Positions 15,504-24,333 of a DNA stretch of 64,000 nucleotides are shown piece after piece (the stretch's first letter is position 1; every line of letters starts with the position of its first letter). This DNA comes from JBBPZK01 sp965219175 (GTDB lineage: Bacteria; Actinomycetota; Rubrobacteria; Rubrobacterales; Rubrobacteraceae). The position numbers and the translations under genes were made by a program. The notes beneath the pieces are model-generated. The model was given only the letters and a program-made list of their open reading frames with translations, was not told where the DNA came from and made no database searches. The stretch covers positions 1,736,001-1,800,000 of the forward strand of contig CBDCNI010000001.1 in NCBI GenBank assembly GCA_965219175.1, given 5' to 3'.

Positions 15504-17108
15504 GTGGCGATAAACATGGCGTTTTTCGTGGCTGCCGCGCACGCCGCGCTCAAGGTCGAAGTCGCCCGGATCAACTCGCTCAACGTCTATCCCGTACCGG
15601 ACGGCGATACCGGCACCAATATGCTCTTGACCCTCGAATCCGTCTTGAAGGAAACCTCCAGTAAGGACTACGATACGCCGGAAGAAGCCGGCAAAGCGGG
15701 TGCGCGGGCGGCGCTAATGGGCGCGCGCGGCAACTCGGGTGTCATACTGTCGCAGATGATCCGGGGCGCCAGTGAGGTCCTCTCAGAGAGGGCGTCCCTG
15801 ACCGCCGAGACTTTCGCCGATGCCCTGGAAGGCGCGAGAAAGAGGGCGTACTCCTCCCTGCGAGAGCCCGTGGAAGGCACGATGCTTACCGTTGTCAAGG
15901 ACGCGGCGCATGCTGCGCGCGAGGCGCTCGAAGAGGGGAGCATGGACCTCGCGGGAGTCGTGAAAGCTACTGCTAGAGAAGCGCACGCTTCCGTCAAGCG
16001 GACGCCGGAGCTTCTGGCTGTGTTGCGGGACGCCGGGGTTGTTGACGCCGGAGGACTCGGGGTCGCGGTGATACTCGATGGTCTTTACCGCTGTATTAGC
16101 GGGGAGGAGATCGAGACGGACAAGGACGGCGGCGGAGAGCCGGATACGCTCCACCACGGGGCTATTGCCGGAGCCGAGGAAGAAGCCTGGGGCTACTGCA
16201 CCGAGTTTATCGTTACGGGTTTCGGGGGCGACGCCGAGGAGTTCTCGGGACACATCCACGACATCGGCCGGAGCGTTCTGGTCGTATCCGACGACGACCT
16301 GGTCAAGGTCCACCTGCACACCCAGGACCCCGGCGGCGCCATCTCTTACGCGGGCGGCTTCGGACGGCTTACCGGGGCGAAGATTGACGATATGGAGGCA
16401 CAGGTTAGAGGGCGAAAGGAGCCCGAGTTCTCCAACCGTGACCAAGTAGCAACCGGGCCTCTCGGTGTGGTGGTTGCGAGCCGGGGCGAGGGGAGTAGGG
16501 AGCTTTTCGAGTCGATGGGCGCGGTGGTTATCGAGGGTGGGCAGGGGGCGAACCCGAGCGCCGCAGATTTCGCCGTCGCCGTCGAGGAGACGGGCTCGGA
16601 CGTGGTGATACTGTTGCCGAACAACAAGAATATAGTTCCGACCGTGGAGCAGGTCGGGGAGCTTGTCGAGCAGGAAGTACGGGTCGTCCGAACGACGAGC
16701 ATAGCGGCCGGACTCGCGACGATGATCGCCTTCGACGCGGAGGGCGACGCCGGGGAAGTGGCCGACGAGATGGACGAGATAGCGACGTCTCTGCGGACGG
16801 CGGAGATCACCCGCGCCGTCCGCGAGGCGAACATAGATGGTCGACAAGTCGCCGAAGGAGCCTACATCGGCCTCTTTGACGGAGAGCTTGCGGCTTCGGG
16901 GGAGAGCGTGGGAGAGGTTGCCATAGAACTCGCCCGCCGGATGCTAGACGACGGCGCAGACCTCTTGACGCTTCTCTGGGGCGAAGACCTCGGTCATGAG
17001 GAGGTCGGGGAGATCTCACGGGTCATAGAGAAGATCGGGGAAGGTGTCGAAGTCGAGGCGCGTTACGGCGGGCAGCCACTCTACCCGCTCCAGATGGTGG
17101 CTGAGTGA
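15504..17108 (+). CDS. fakA: Fatty acid kinase catalytic subunit (DAK2/YloV family)
   Basis: ATP-dependent kinase that phosphorylates fatty acids held by FakB, feeding acyl-phosphate to phospholipid synthesis. The 534-residue protein begins with the Dak-type nucleotide-binding domain (SLNVYPVPDGDTGTNM, GARGNSGVILSQ, GTMLTVVKDA, DAGGLG) and has a C-terminal FakB-interacting part with LLPNNKNI. GTG 15504 has AAAGG 9 bases upstream. The stop overlaps the GTG of fakB by 4 bases, strongly supporting a FakA-FakB pair. Placement before the plsX-fab cluster fits incorporation of exogenous fatty acids. Confidence 0.93.
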   Translation: MAINMAFFVAAAHAALKVEVARINSLNVYPVPDGDTGTNMLLTLESVLKETSSKDYDTPEEAGKAGARAALMGARGNSGVILSQMIRGASEVLSERASLTAETFADALEGARKRAYSSLREPVEGTMLTVVKDAAHAAREALEEGSMDLAGVVKATAREAHASVKRTPELLAVLRDAGVVDAGGLGVAVILDGLYRCISGEEIETDKDGGGEPDTLHHGAIAGAEEEAWGYCTEFIVTGFGGDAEEFSGHIHDIGRSVLVVSDDDLVKVHLHTQDPGGAISYAGGFGRLTGAKIDDMEAQVRGRKEPEFSNRDQVATGPLGVVVASRGEGSRELFESMGAVVIEGGQGANPSAADFAVAVEETGSDVVILLPNNKNIVPTVEQVGELVEQEVRVVRTTSIAAGLATMIAFDAEGDAGEVADEMDEIATSLRTAEITRAVREANIDGRQVAEGAYIGLFDGELAASGESVGEVAIELARRMLDDGADLLTLLWGEDLGHEEVGEISRVIEKIGEGVEVEARYGGQPLYPLQMVAE

Positions 17109-17920
17109 CGACCGCAATAGTCACGGACTCGACGACGAGCCTGCCTCCCGGAGCGCGCGACCGGACAGACTTACGGGTGGTCCCACTGAGCTTCCACTTC
17201 GGACCCGAAGAGACTTACGTGGATAAGATAGACCTGACGGACGAAGAGTTCTACGAGAAGCTGAAACACGCGGACGCTTTCCCGACGACCTCGCAGCCGC
17301 CGGTCGGGGCTTTTGTCGAAGCCTACGAATCTCTGGACGACTACGACGACATACTTGTCCTGACCCTCTCGGGGGCTTTCAGCGGCACCTATGAGTCAGC
17401 GGTCGCGGCGGCTGAGATGGTTGACGTTCCGGTGCGAGTCTACGATACGAGGAACGCTGAGATGGGTTCCGGGATGGTGTTGTGGGAGGCTCTACGGATC
17501 GTGGACGAAGGGGCTGAGTTCGGGGAGGTGGAGCGGGCCGTAGAGCGGGCTATTTTGGGCTGCAAGGTCTTCTTCGCGGTCGGTACGCTCGAGTATCTGG
17601 CGAAGAGCGGACGCATCGGGCGGGCGCAGCGGCTGCTCGGGACGGCGCTGAACATCCGGCCGGTGTTGAAGATCGAAGACGGCGTGGTCGTTCCTCACAA
17701 GCGCCTGCGGGGCCGCAAACGGCAGATGGCCTCGGTGGTGGAGGAGGTAAAACCGGCGGTCGAGAAGGGGAGCCCGATGTTTTTCGGTCACGTGGCCGCC
17801 CCGGAATTGCTGGAAGACCTGTGCGGTTCGCTCGGGGTCTCCGAGCCGATGGTCGCCCGGATCGGCGGCGTCGTAGGTTCTCACACCGGTCCCGGAGCTT
17901 ACGGCGTGGCCTATCTTTAA
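17105..17920 (+). CDS. fakB: Fatty acid-binding protein, DegV/FakB family
   Basis: Binds a fatty acid and presents its carboxylate to FakA for phosphorylation. The 271-residue DegV-fold protein shows the opening AIVTDSTTSLP, the SQPPVG loop, VLTLSGAFSGTYESA, DTRNAEMGSG and LEYLAKSGRIGRAQ, all typical. It overlaps fakA as GTGA, so the two are translationally coupled. Chain-length preference cannot be read from sequence. Only one FakB is seen here; related bacteria often carry more elsewhere. Confidence 0.93.
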   Translation: MTTAIVTDSTTSLPPGARDRTDLRVVPLSFHFGPEETYVDKIDLTDEEFYEKLKHADAFPTTSQPPVGAFVEAYESLDDYDDILVLTLSGAFSGTYESAVAAAEMVDVPVRVYDTRNAEMGSGMVLWEALRIVDEGAEFGEVERAVERAILGCKVFFAVGTLEYLAKSGRIGRAQRLLGTALNIRPVLKIEDGVVVPHKRLRGRKRQMASVVEEVKPAVEKGSPMFFGHVAAPELLEDLCGSLGVSEPMVARIGGVVGSHTGPGAYGVAYL

Positions 17921-17975
17921 GGCGGAAGTCGCCGAGTACGAGGTTCGCGGTCCTGTTCGGACCACTCTGCCCGAG

Positions 17976-20063
17976 TTGCGTGTCAGGCCGGTGACGGAGT
18001 TGGTGGGAGTGGGGCCACGGATCGAGGCTTCGCTGAAGGACCTCGGCGTATCTTCGCTGGCGGACCTCGTTTCGCACTATCCGTCGCGCCACGAAGACCT
18101 CTCTAACGTCAAGAGGATCTCCGACCTGCGCGTGGGAGAGCGGGCTACGGTGGTCGGGCAGGTGGTCGGCACGCGCCCTCTGGGTCGTCCGGTGCGGGGC
18201 CGTTCGCCGGGTTTCTCGGTACAGCTCTATGATGGTACCGGTTACCTTCCGGCGGTAGTGTGGGGGCGGGGATGGCTCCTGAACCAGCTCCTACCCGACG
18301 TGCGAGTCGTCGTCTCCGGGGAAGTCCAGCGCCGCAACGGCCTTCAGGTATCTGCGAAGAGCGTCGAGGTGATAGACGACGCCGGTTCGGAGCGGGACGG
18401 CCCGAACGGAAACCCTCACGCGGGACGCTTTGTGCCGATCTACCCGGTCAACAAAGGCATACAAGCGCGGCGGATGAGGACCCTGATACACCGCGCGTTG
18501 GACGGCGTGGGCCGGATCCTGGACCCGCTCCCGACCGAGATACTCTCCCGGCACGACCTCCCGAGCTTCCACGACGCCGTCCTGGAAGTCCACTTCCCGA
18601 CCGATAGACAGAGCCTGAAGCAGGCGATGCGGCGGCTTATCTTCCACGAACTTTTCCTGATACAGGCCGGATTGGCCGCCCGAAAGATGAGGCTCGATAA
18701 GCAGGAGACTGGGAGGAGCCATCGGGGGGACGGAAGCCTCCTCAACCCGTTCTTGAGCGGGCTCCCGTTTGGGCTTACCGGAGCCCAGGAGCGGGTCGCT
18801 TCGGAGATCCTCGAAGATATGCGAACCGAGAGCCCGATGCGCCGGCTGTTGCAGGGCGACGTGGGTAGCGGGAAAACGGTGGTCGCGGTCGCGGCACTCC
18901 TCACGGCGGTCGAGTCCGGGGGGCAGGGGGCGCTCATGGCCCCGACCGAGGTGCTTGCCGAGCAGCACTACCTATCCATCTCCGGGTCGCTGGCAGACCT
19001 GCCGGTGAACGTCGTCCTGTTGACCGGCTCTCAAGGCGCGGTCGAACGGCGGGAGGCGTTGGGAAAAGTGAAGAGTGGCGAGGCGAACGTCGTTATCGGG
19101 ACGCACGCCCTGATCCAGAAAGGCGTCGAGTTCGACGACCTCTCTGTGGTCGTGGTAGACGAGCAGCACCGCTTCGGGGTTGGGCAACGGACGGTCTTCA
19201 AGGAGAAAGGCGCGACTCCCGATACGCTGGTGATGACGGCCACCCCGATCCCACGGACGCTTTCCCTGACGCTCTACGGAGACCTGGAAGTTTCCGTGAT
19301 AGACGAGCTTCCGCCGGGACGCAAGCCGGTCGAGACGAGCATTGTGGAGGCTGGAGGCCGGGAAGAAGCCTACGAGGCGGTGAGAGTGGAGCTTTCGGAG
19401 GGGCGGCAGGCGTATGTGATCTGCCCGCTGGTCGAGGAATCGGAGGCGCTGGAGGACGTGCGGGCCGCCGAGGAACTTTACGAAGAGCTGGTCGGGGAGA
19501 TCTTCCCGGAACGTCGCATCGGGCTCTTGCACGGCAGAATGAAAGCGGATGAGAAGCGTCGGGTGATGGCGGAGTTCCGGTCGAGAGAGATAGAAGTCCT
19601 GGTCGCGACGGTCGTGGTCGAGGTCGGGGTGGACGTTCCGAACGCGAGCGCCATAATTATCGAGGGGGCGGAGCGGTTCGGGCTTTCGCAGCTACACCAG
19701 TTGCGGGGACGGGTGTGTCGCGGGCTTCATCCGCCGAAGTGTTACCTGATCGGGGACCCGAAGACAGACGACTCGCGCGAGCGGCTCGAAGCACTCGCAA
19801 AATACCAGGACGGTTTCAAGCTCTCGGAGGTGGACCTCGCCATCCGGGGCGAGGGAACGCTGTTCGGTAGCCGCCAGAGTGGGATGCCCGACCTCAAGGT
19901 GGCGAAACTATTGCGCGACATAGATATTTTGGTCGAAGCCAGACGAGAGGCGTTCGCCCTCGTCGCGAAAGACCCGACGTTGAAGAAACCCGACCACCGG
20001 CCGCTGCGACGTGAGATCCGGGACCTACTCGGCGCCGATGTCGAGTGGTTGTTCCGGGAATAG
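17976..20063 (+). CDS. recG: ATP-dependent DNA helicase RecG
   Basis: Superfamily 2 helicase that remodels stalled replication forks. The 695-residue protein has the N-terminal helical hairpin (TELVGVGPRIEASL), the OB wedge domain (GERATVVGQVVG), Walker A GDVGSGKT near residue 294, DEQH near 394, MTATPIPRT and the Q-rich motif VI. Motif VI reads QLHQLRGRVCRG rather than the near-invariant RGRVGRG. The TTG start at 17976 lacks a good Shine-Dalgarno; the frame is open upstream to about 17900 without ATG/GTG/TTG, so the exact start is uncertain. It follows fakB by 55 bases. Confidence 0.95.
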   Translation: MRVRPVTELVGVGPRIEASLKDLGVSSLADLVSHYPSRHEDLSNVKRISDLRVGERATVVGQVVGTRPLGRPVRGRSPGFSVQLYDGTGYLPAVVWGRGWLLNQLLPDVRVVVSGEVQRRNGLQVSAKSVEVIDDAGSERDGPNGNPHAGRFVPIYPVNKGIQARRMRTLIHRALDGVGRILDPLPTEILSRHDLPSFHDAVLEVHFPTDRQSLKQAMRRLIFHELFLIQAGLAARKMRLDKQETGRSHRGDGSLLNPFLSGLPFGLTGAQERVASEILEDMRTESPMRRLLQGDVGSGKTVVAVAALLTAVESGGQGALMAPTEVLAEQHYLSISGSLADLPVNVVLLTGSQGAVERREALGKVKSGEANVVIGTHALIQKGVEFDDLSVVVVDEQHRFGVGQRTVFKEKGATPDTLVMTATPIPRTLSLTLYGDLEVSVIDELPPGRKPVETSIVEAGGREEAYEAVRVELSEGRQAYVICPLVEESEALEDVRAAEELYEELVGEIFPERRIGLLHGRMKADEKRRVMAEFRSREIEVLVATVVVEVGVDVPNASAIIIEGAERFGLSQLHQLRGRVCRGLHPPKCYLIGDPKTDDSRERLEALAKYQDGFKLSEVDLAIRGEGTLFGSRQSGMPDLKVAKLLRDIDILVEARREAFALVAKDPTLKKPDHRPLRREIRDLLGADVEWLFRE

Positions 20064-20077
20064 CTCCCCGCGGCAAC

Positions 20078-21112
20078 ATGAGGGTCATCGCCGGTGAGGC
20101 GCGAGGAATTCGGCTCGCACAGGTCCCACCGGGCGTTCGTCCAACGTCCGATAGAGTTCGTGAGAGCTTGTTCAACTCTCTGGGCCAATTCTTCGACGGC
20201 GGCGACGTGCTGGACCTCTACTCGGGGTCCGGAGCGCTGGGGATCGAGGCTTTAAGCCGCGGGTGTGGGCGGTGTGTCTTCGTGGAGCGAGATCGGCGGG
20301 CGCTCGCCACCATCCGGGAGAATTTGCGCCGGACGGGTTTCGAGGACCGGGCCGAAGTCGTGCGGGGTGAGGTCGAGCGGGTTGTGGAACGAATGATCGG
20401 TAGCGACCGGCGGTACTGTTTGATCTTTGCGGACCCGCCATATAGAATCGCCACGACGGAGGTATGGAGGGTATTGTCGCGCTTTCATGACCTTCTCGCC
20501 GATGGTGGGCGGGTCGTGGTCGAGCGGGGCGGAGCCCCGGAAGACGAGCCTGGAGGCGGAAAAGGGGTTACGCGTCGCTACGGCGGCACGTCGATAACTA
20601 TCTTTGAGAGATCCGAGCTTACATTGAACGTATCTGTTTGTCCGGGGACTTTCGATCCCGTGACGGTAGGACATCTGGACATAATACGCCGGTCGGCGAC
20701 TATCTTCGACCACGTGGTTGTGGCTGTTGGGGGGAACAGGCGCAAGAGCCCGAAGGTCTCGGCAGTCGAGAGGGCGCGGCTCATAGAGAAGGTCACGGGG
20801 GAGATAGAGAACGTCTCCGTGGAGGTGATGAACGGGCTGCTGGTCGATTTCGCCCGCGAGCAGGGGGCGCGGGTGATAGTCAAGGGGCTCCGGGCCGTCT
20901 CGGACTTCGAGGCGGAGATGGAGCAGGCGCAGCTCAACAGGAAATTGTACCCGGAGCTTGATACCGTATTCATCATGTCCGCGCCGGAGCACAGCTTCCT
21001 CTCGTCGAGCGCGGTGCGGGAGATCGGCAGCTTCGGCGGCGAGGTGCGGGGGCTCGTCCCGGACGGCATTCTGGAGAACGTCCGGGAGATGTACTCGAAC
21101 GGAGATAACTAG
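20078..21112 (+). CDS. Fusion of 16S rRNA m2G966 methyltransferase (RsmD) and phosphopantetheine adenylyltransferase (CoaD)
   Basis: One uninterrupted 344-residue frame encodes two normally separate enzymes. Residues 1-180 are RsmD: MRVIAGEARGIRL, PTSDRVRESLFNSL, the SAM motif DLYSGSGALGIEAL and catalytic DPPY. Residues 183-344 are CoaD: CPGTFDPVTVGHLDII with the nucleotidyltransferase motif, GGNRRKSP, VKGLRAVSDFEAEM and SSSAVREIG. There is no stop between them. TTG 20624 (codon 183) could initiate a free CoaD, but it lacks a Shine-Dalgarno. CoaD makes dephospho-CoA; RsmD modifies 16S rRNA. In other Gram-positives rsmD and coaD are usually adjacent genes, so this looks like loss of the intervening stop. 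ATG 20078 matches known RsmD N-termini. Confidence 0.93.
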   Translation: MRVIAGEARGIRLAQVPPGVRPTSDRVRESLFNSLGQFFDGGDVLDLYSGSGALGIEALSRGCGRCVFVERDRRALATIRENLRRTGFEDRAEVVRGEVERVVERMIGSDRRYCLIFADPPYRIATTEVWRVLSRFHDLLADGGRVVVERGGAPEDEPGGGKGVTRRYGGTSITIFERSELTLNVSVCPGTFDPVTVGHLDIIRRSATIFDHVVVAVGGNRRKSPKVSAVERARLIEKVTGEIENVSVEVMNGLLVDFAREQGARVIVKGLRAVSDFEAEMEQAQLNRKLYPELDTVFIMSAPEHSFLSSSAVREIGSFGGEVRGLVPDGILENVREMYSNGDN

Positions 21113-21162
21113 AACAAGCGGAACAAGCAGATCAAGCAGGCGATAGAGGGCAGGTTTTGAGG

Positions 21163-21618
21163 ATGGATGTACTGGTACTTATAGACAGGCTGGAGGAATT
21201 GGTTGAGGAGGCCAGAGGCTTCCCCGGTTTCGGAAACACGGCCATGGTGGATCGGGAGGCGGCTTTCGACCTCGTGGATCAGATGCGCCAGACCATCCCA
21301 GAGGAGCTAAAGCAGGCTCGTTGGATCGTCAAGGAACGCCAATCCATGCTGGACGAGGCGCGTAGCGAGGGCGACCGTATACTGAGGCAAGCCGAGGACG
21401 AGGCGGATAAGATCACCTCCGACGAAGAGATCCTCAAAAGGGCCGAGAAGCGGAGTGCTGAGATCCTCGAAGACGCCCGCAGGCGCGAGAGGGAGATCCG
21501 TCTCGGCGCAGAAGATTACGCCGACGAGGTATTGGCGAACCTGGAAGACAACCTCGGACGCCTGCTCGAAGCTGTCCAGCGCGGTCGCTCCAAGTTGCAA
21601 GGCGTCCCGGAAGAGTAG
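21163..21618 (+). CDS. SepIVA-like (DivIVA-related) coiled-coil protein
   Basis: A 151-residue, strongly charged, helical protein without cysteine or membrane segment. The start MDVLVLIDRLEELVEEARG and the segment DLVDQMRQTIPEELKQAR followed by a long Glu/Arg/Lys coiled coil (about residues 45-140) resemble the actinobacterial protein Rv2927c/SepIVA, a septum-associated protein of mycobacteria encoded next to a DUF177 gene, rpmF and rnc. The same neighbours follow here. The protein is shorter than what I recall for SepIVA. ATG 21163 has AGGGCAGG 8 bases upstream; TTG 21157 is an alternative. Role in cell division or envelope growth is inference from similarity and context. Confidence 0.7.
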   Translation: MDVLVLIDRLEELVEEARGFPGFGNTAMVDREAAFDLVDQMRQTIPEELKQARWIVKERQSMLDEARSEGDRILRQAEDEADKITSDEEILKRAEKRSAEILEDARRREREIRLGAEDYADEVLANLEDNLGRLLEAVQRGRSKLQGVPEE

Positions 21619-21627
21619 AATAAGGTC

Positions 21628-22086
21628 ATGATGGAGAGGATCCAACTAAAACGTCCCGGCGCGCAAGTCGGTGACCATCACGAAGCCGAGGCGTCTTTCG
21701 AGCTCGAGCCTTTCGATCTCTATGGCCGTCACCACGAGGTCTCCGAAGCGCACGCCGACGTGGGCGTAACCCGCGTCACGGAGGGCTTGTATCTGGACCT
21801 GAAATTCTCGATCAAGGTAGAGACTACCTGTGACAGGACGCTTGAGCCGGTAGAGTTAGACCTGGAGTTCGGTGACTCGGAGCTTCTTTCCGGGGCGAAC
21901 AGTCCGGATCTCTCCGTGGAAGACTGGGCGCTGGATCTGGCGGACTACGCCAGAAGAGCGCTGCCGAGCGAGGTTCCGCTTCAGGTATTCGCGCCCGGCA
22001 CCGAGCCGGTTCTGCAGGAGCCGCGAGGAGACGAGATCGACCCGCGTTGGCGGGGGCTCGACGGCCTTTTCGCTTCCGGTTTCTAA
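21628..22086 (+). CDS. DUF177 (YceD) family protein
   Basis: A 152-residue acidic protein of the YceD/DUF177 family, which is encoded next to rpmF in most bacteria and is implicated in 23S rRNA accumulation or large-subunit assembly. Visible features are the beta-rich N-terminal half (RVTEGLYLDLKFSIKVETTC), the acidic middle and the conserved C-terminal EIDPRWRGLDGLF. Start ATG 21628 (or the adjoining ATG 21631) follows AAGG. It lies directly upstream of rpmF, the family's classical place. Some family members carry zinc cysteines that are absent here. Confidence 0.85.
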   Translation: MMERIQLKRPGAQVGDHHEAEASFELEPFDLYGRHHEVSEAHADVGVTRVTEGLYLDLKFSIKVETTCDRTLEPVELDLEFGDSELLSGANSPDLSVEDWALDLADYARRALPSEVPLQVFAPGTEPVLQEPRGDEIDPRWRGLDGLFASGF

Positions 22087-22135
22087 TCCCGTTAGTTTTG
22101 CAAAGTTTGTAGATAATCAATCAGGAGGCAGAGTA

Positions 22136-22321
22136 ATGGCAGTACCAAAGAAGAAGACGTCGCAAGCCCGCCGGGACCAGCGCCGTTCGCACCACGCGAT
22201 CAAGAGCATCAACCTGGTCGCGTGTCCGAATTGCGGGTCTCCGCACAGGCCTCACCGGGTCTGCGCTGAGTGTGGGTTCTACAAGGGGCGCAACGCGGTC
22301 GCCGTGGAAGCGACCAGCTAA
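22136..22321 (+). CDS. rpmF: 50S ribosomal protein L32, zinc-binding form
   Basis: A 61-residue large-subunit protein beginning MAVPKKKTSQARRDQRRSHH. The zinc site is CPNC ... CAEC at the C-terminal half, the C+ type. ATG 22136 has a clear AGGAGG at 22123-22128. It sits between the DUF177 gene and plsX, the usual rpmF-plsX arrangement that links ribosome and membrane synthesis. Confidence 0.96.
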   Translation: MAVPKKKTSQARRDQRRSHHAIKSINLVACPNCGSPHRPHRVCAECGFYKGRNAVAVEATS

Positions 22322-22358
22322 CCTCAGTTAGACCGGAAACCGAGAAGAACCTGCGCCC

Positions 22359-23372
22359 ATGCGTATCGCGGTCGACGCCCTCGGTGGTGACAACGCGCCC
22401 GACGCCATAATCGTCGGAGCCGTGGCCGCAGCAAAGCGGTTGACCGGGGACGAGATCCTACTGGTCGGCGACGGCGAGACGCTCGAAAGATTGGGATCGG
22501 ATACGCCGGAGAACCTGAGCGTCCGCGAGTCCGGCGGCGCCATCGGCATGGAGGAAGACCCTGCCGGAGCTTTGCGGTCCCGGCCCGACGCGAGCGTCTC
22601 GGTTGTCGCCAGGATGGTCGGCGACGGTGAGGCCGACGCGCTATTCTCGGCCGGGAATACGGGGGCGACCGTCGGGGCGTCACTCATGCGGATCGGGCGT
22701 TTGGAGAACTGCCGGAGGCCGGCCATAGCTACTATGTTGCCGTTTCCGTCGCCGGTGTTGTTGCTCGACGCCGGGGCGACTATTCACTGCCGCCCGCAAG
22801 ACCTGTTGAACTTCGCCATTCTCGGGGGAGTGTTCGCGGAGCGCTATCTTGGGGTAGAGGGTGGGGCGCGGGTAGGTTTGATCAACGTCGGCGAAGAGCC
22901 TGGGAAGGGGACGGATCTGGCGAAAGAAGCCCACGAACTCATGCAAAAATCAAGCACCATCAACTTCGTCGGCAACGTGGAGGGACGGGAGATCGGCGCC
23001 GGAGTCGCCGATGTGCTCGTGACGGACGGTTTTACCGGCAACGTCGTCCTAAAGACCGCCGAAGGCGTCTCACGCGAGATCCTGGGCATGATCCGGTCCG
23101 CCATGACCGGCAACGCCGCGAGCAAACTAGCAGCCGGCGTCCTCCGCCCGCGCCTCGCGGAAGTGAGAAACACCGTCGACCCCGAGAACTACGGCGGCTC
23201 GTTCCTGCTAGGCGTCCGGGGATCTGTTGTGATCGGTCATGGAAACTCCCAACCGCGCGGCGTCGAGAACGCCATCTCCGGCATCTCCAGAGTCGGCTCC
23301 GACCTCGCTGGAGCCCTCGAAGCGGCGCTCTCCGAAGAGGCCGAATCCGTAACCGGGAAAGCCGGCAAATGA
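22359..23372 (+). CDS. plsX: Phosphate acyltransferase PlsX
   Basis: Converts acyl-ACP to acyl-phosphate, the donor for PlsY in phosphatidic acid synthesis; a peripheral membrane enzyme. The 337-residue protein has AVDALGGDNAPDAI, SAGNTGATVGAS, DAGATIHCRP, INVGEEPGKG and VTDGFTGNVVLKTAEG. ATG 22359 starts 37 bases after rpmF and the stop overlaps fabH by 4 bases (ATGA). It is where FakA/FakB-derived acyl-phosphate would enter the same pool. Confidence 0.95.
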   Translation: MRIAVDALGGDNAPDAIIVGAVAAAKRLTGDEILLVGDGETLERLGSDTPENLSVRESGGAIGMEEDPAGALRSRPDASVSVVARMVGDGEADALFSAGNTGATVGASLMRIGRLENCRRPAIATMLPFPSPVLLLDAGATIHCRPQDLLNFAILGGVFAERYLGVEGGARVGLINVGEEPGKGTDLAKEAHELMQKSSTINFVGNVEGREIGAGVADVLVTDGFTGNVVLKTAEGVSREILGMIRSAMTGNAASKLAAGVLRPRLAEVRNTVDPENYGGSFLLGVRGSVVIGHGNSQPRGVENAISGISRVGSDLAGALEAALSEEAESVTGKAGK

Positions 23373-24313
23373 ACGCGCCGGTCGGCAAGATACTCGGCGT
23401 TGGGCGCGCCCTCGGTAGTCGCGCGGTAACCAACCATGACCTTGAAAAGACGCTCGACACCAGCGACGAGTGGGTGGTTGGGCGAACCGGCATAAAAGAG
23501 CGCCACTTCGTCGCCGAAGGAGAAGACTGCTCTACCCTCGCGATACAGGCCTCGAAAAACGCCCTCGAACACGCCGGGATGAACGGCGATTCGGTCGATT
23601 TGATCCTTTGCGCCACCTCTACCGCCCCCGAGTCCATGCCGTCGGTCGCGTGCTTGATCGGCGAAGCTGTCGGGGCTCCCGGCGTTGGCGCGATGGACCT
23701 CTCCGCCGCCTGTTCCGGCTTCTCTTACGCCGCCTCCGTCGCCGACTCGATGCTCCGGAGCGGTATAGCCGAGCGCGTGCTGCTCGTCGGGGCCGACGCC
23801 ATGACTACAATTGTCGACGCGGAGGATCGCTCGACCGCCGTACTGTTTGCAGACGGGGCCGGGGCTACCGTCCTGGAGAGGGGCGACGGTGATTCGGGGT
23901 TCGTGGATCACATCCTCGGGGCCGACGGGCGGATGGCGCCGCTCGGCCGCGCCGGGCATCCCGGTGACGAGCAGAAGCTCTATCAGAACGGACGCGAGGT
24001 CTTCAAGTTCGCCGTCAAAGTCTTCCCGGAGATGGTCGAGAAGCTGGTTGCCCGAAACGGCATCACCCTGGACGAAGTGCAGTACATGATCCCACACCAG
24101 GCAAATGCACGCATAATACATGCGGCGGCGCGGAAACTCGACTATCCGGCGGAGCGGATAGTGGTGAACGTGGACCGCTTTGGCAACACCTCGGCCGGGA
24201 GCATCCCGATCTCCTACCCGGATATCTTCGACGATTTCGAGACGGGCAAGTACATTATTACCGCCGGCTTCGGCTTCGGGCTGACGTGGGCGGCCAACCT
24301 GTACAAGATCTGA
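23369..24313 (+). CDS. fabH: Beta-ketoacyl-ACP synthase III
   Basis: Starts fatty acid synthesis by condensing an acyl-CoA with malonyl-ACP. In the 314-residue thiolase-fold protein the triad is intact: C115 (SAACSGFSY), H243 (MIPHQANARI) and N273 (RFGNTSAGS). Primer preference (acetyl or branched) cannot be judged from these motifs. ATG 23369 overlaps the plsX stop, indicating coupling. Second gene of the plsX-fabH-fabD-fabZ-fabG-acpP-fabF cluster. Confidence 0.96.
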   Translation: MNAPVGKILGVGRALGSRAVTNHDLEKTLDTSDEWVVGRTGIKERHFVAEGEDCSTLAIQASKNALEHAGMNGDSVDLILCATSTAPESMPSVACLIGEAVGAPGVGAMDLSAACSGFSYAASVADSMLRSGIAERVLLVGADAMTTIVDAEDRSTAVLFADGAGATVLERGDGDSGFVDHILGADGRMAPLGRAGHPGDEQKLYQNGREVFKFAVKVFPEMVEKLVARNGITLDEVQYMIPHQANARIIHAAARKLDYPAERIVVNVDRFGNTSAGSIPISYPDIFDDFETGKYIITAGFGFGLTWAANLYKI

Positions 24314-24333
24314 GAAAAATGGAGGGGGAAAGT

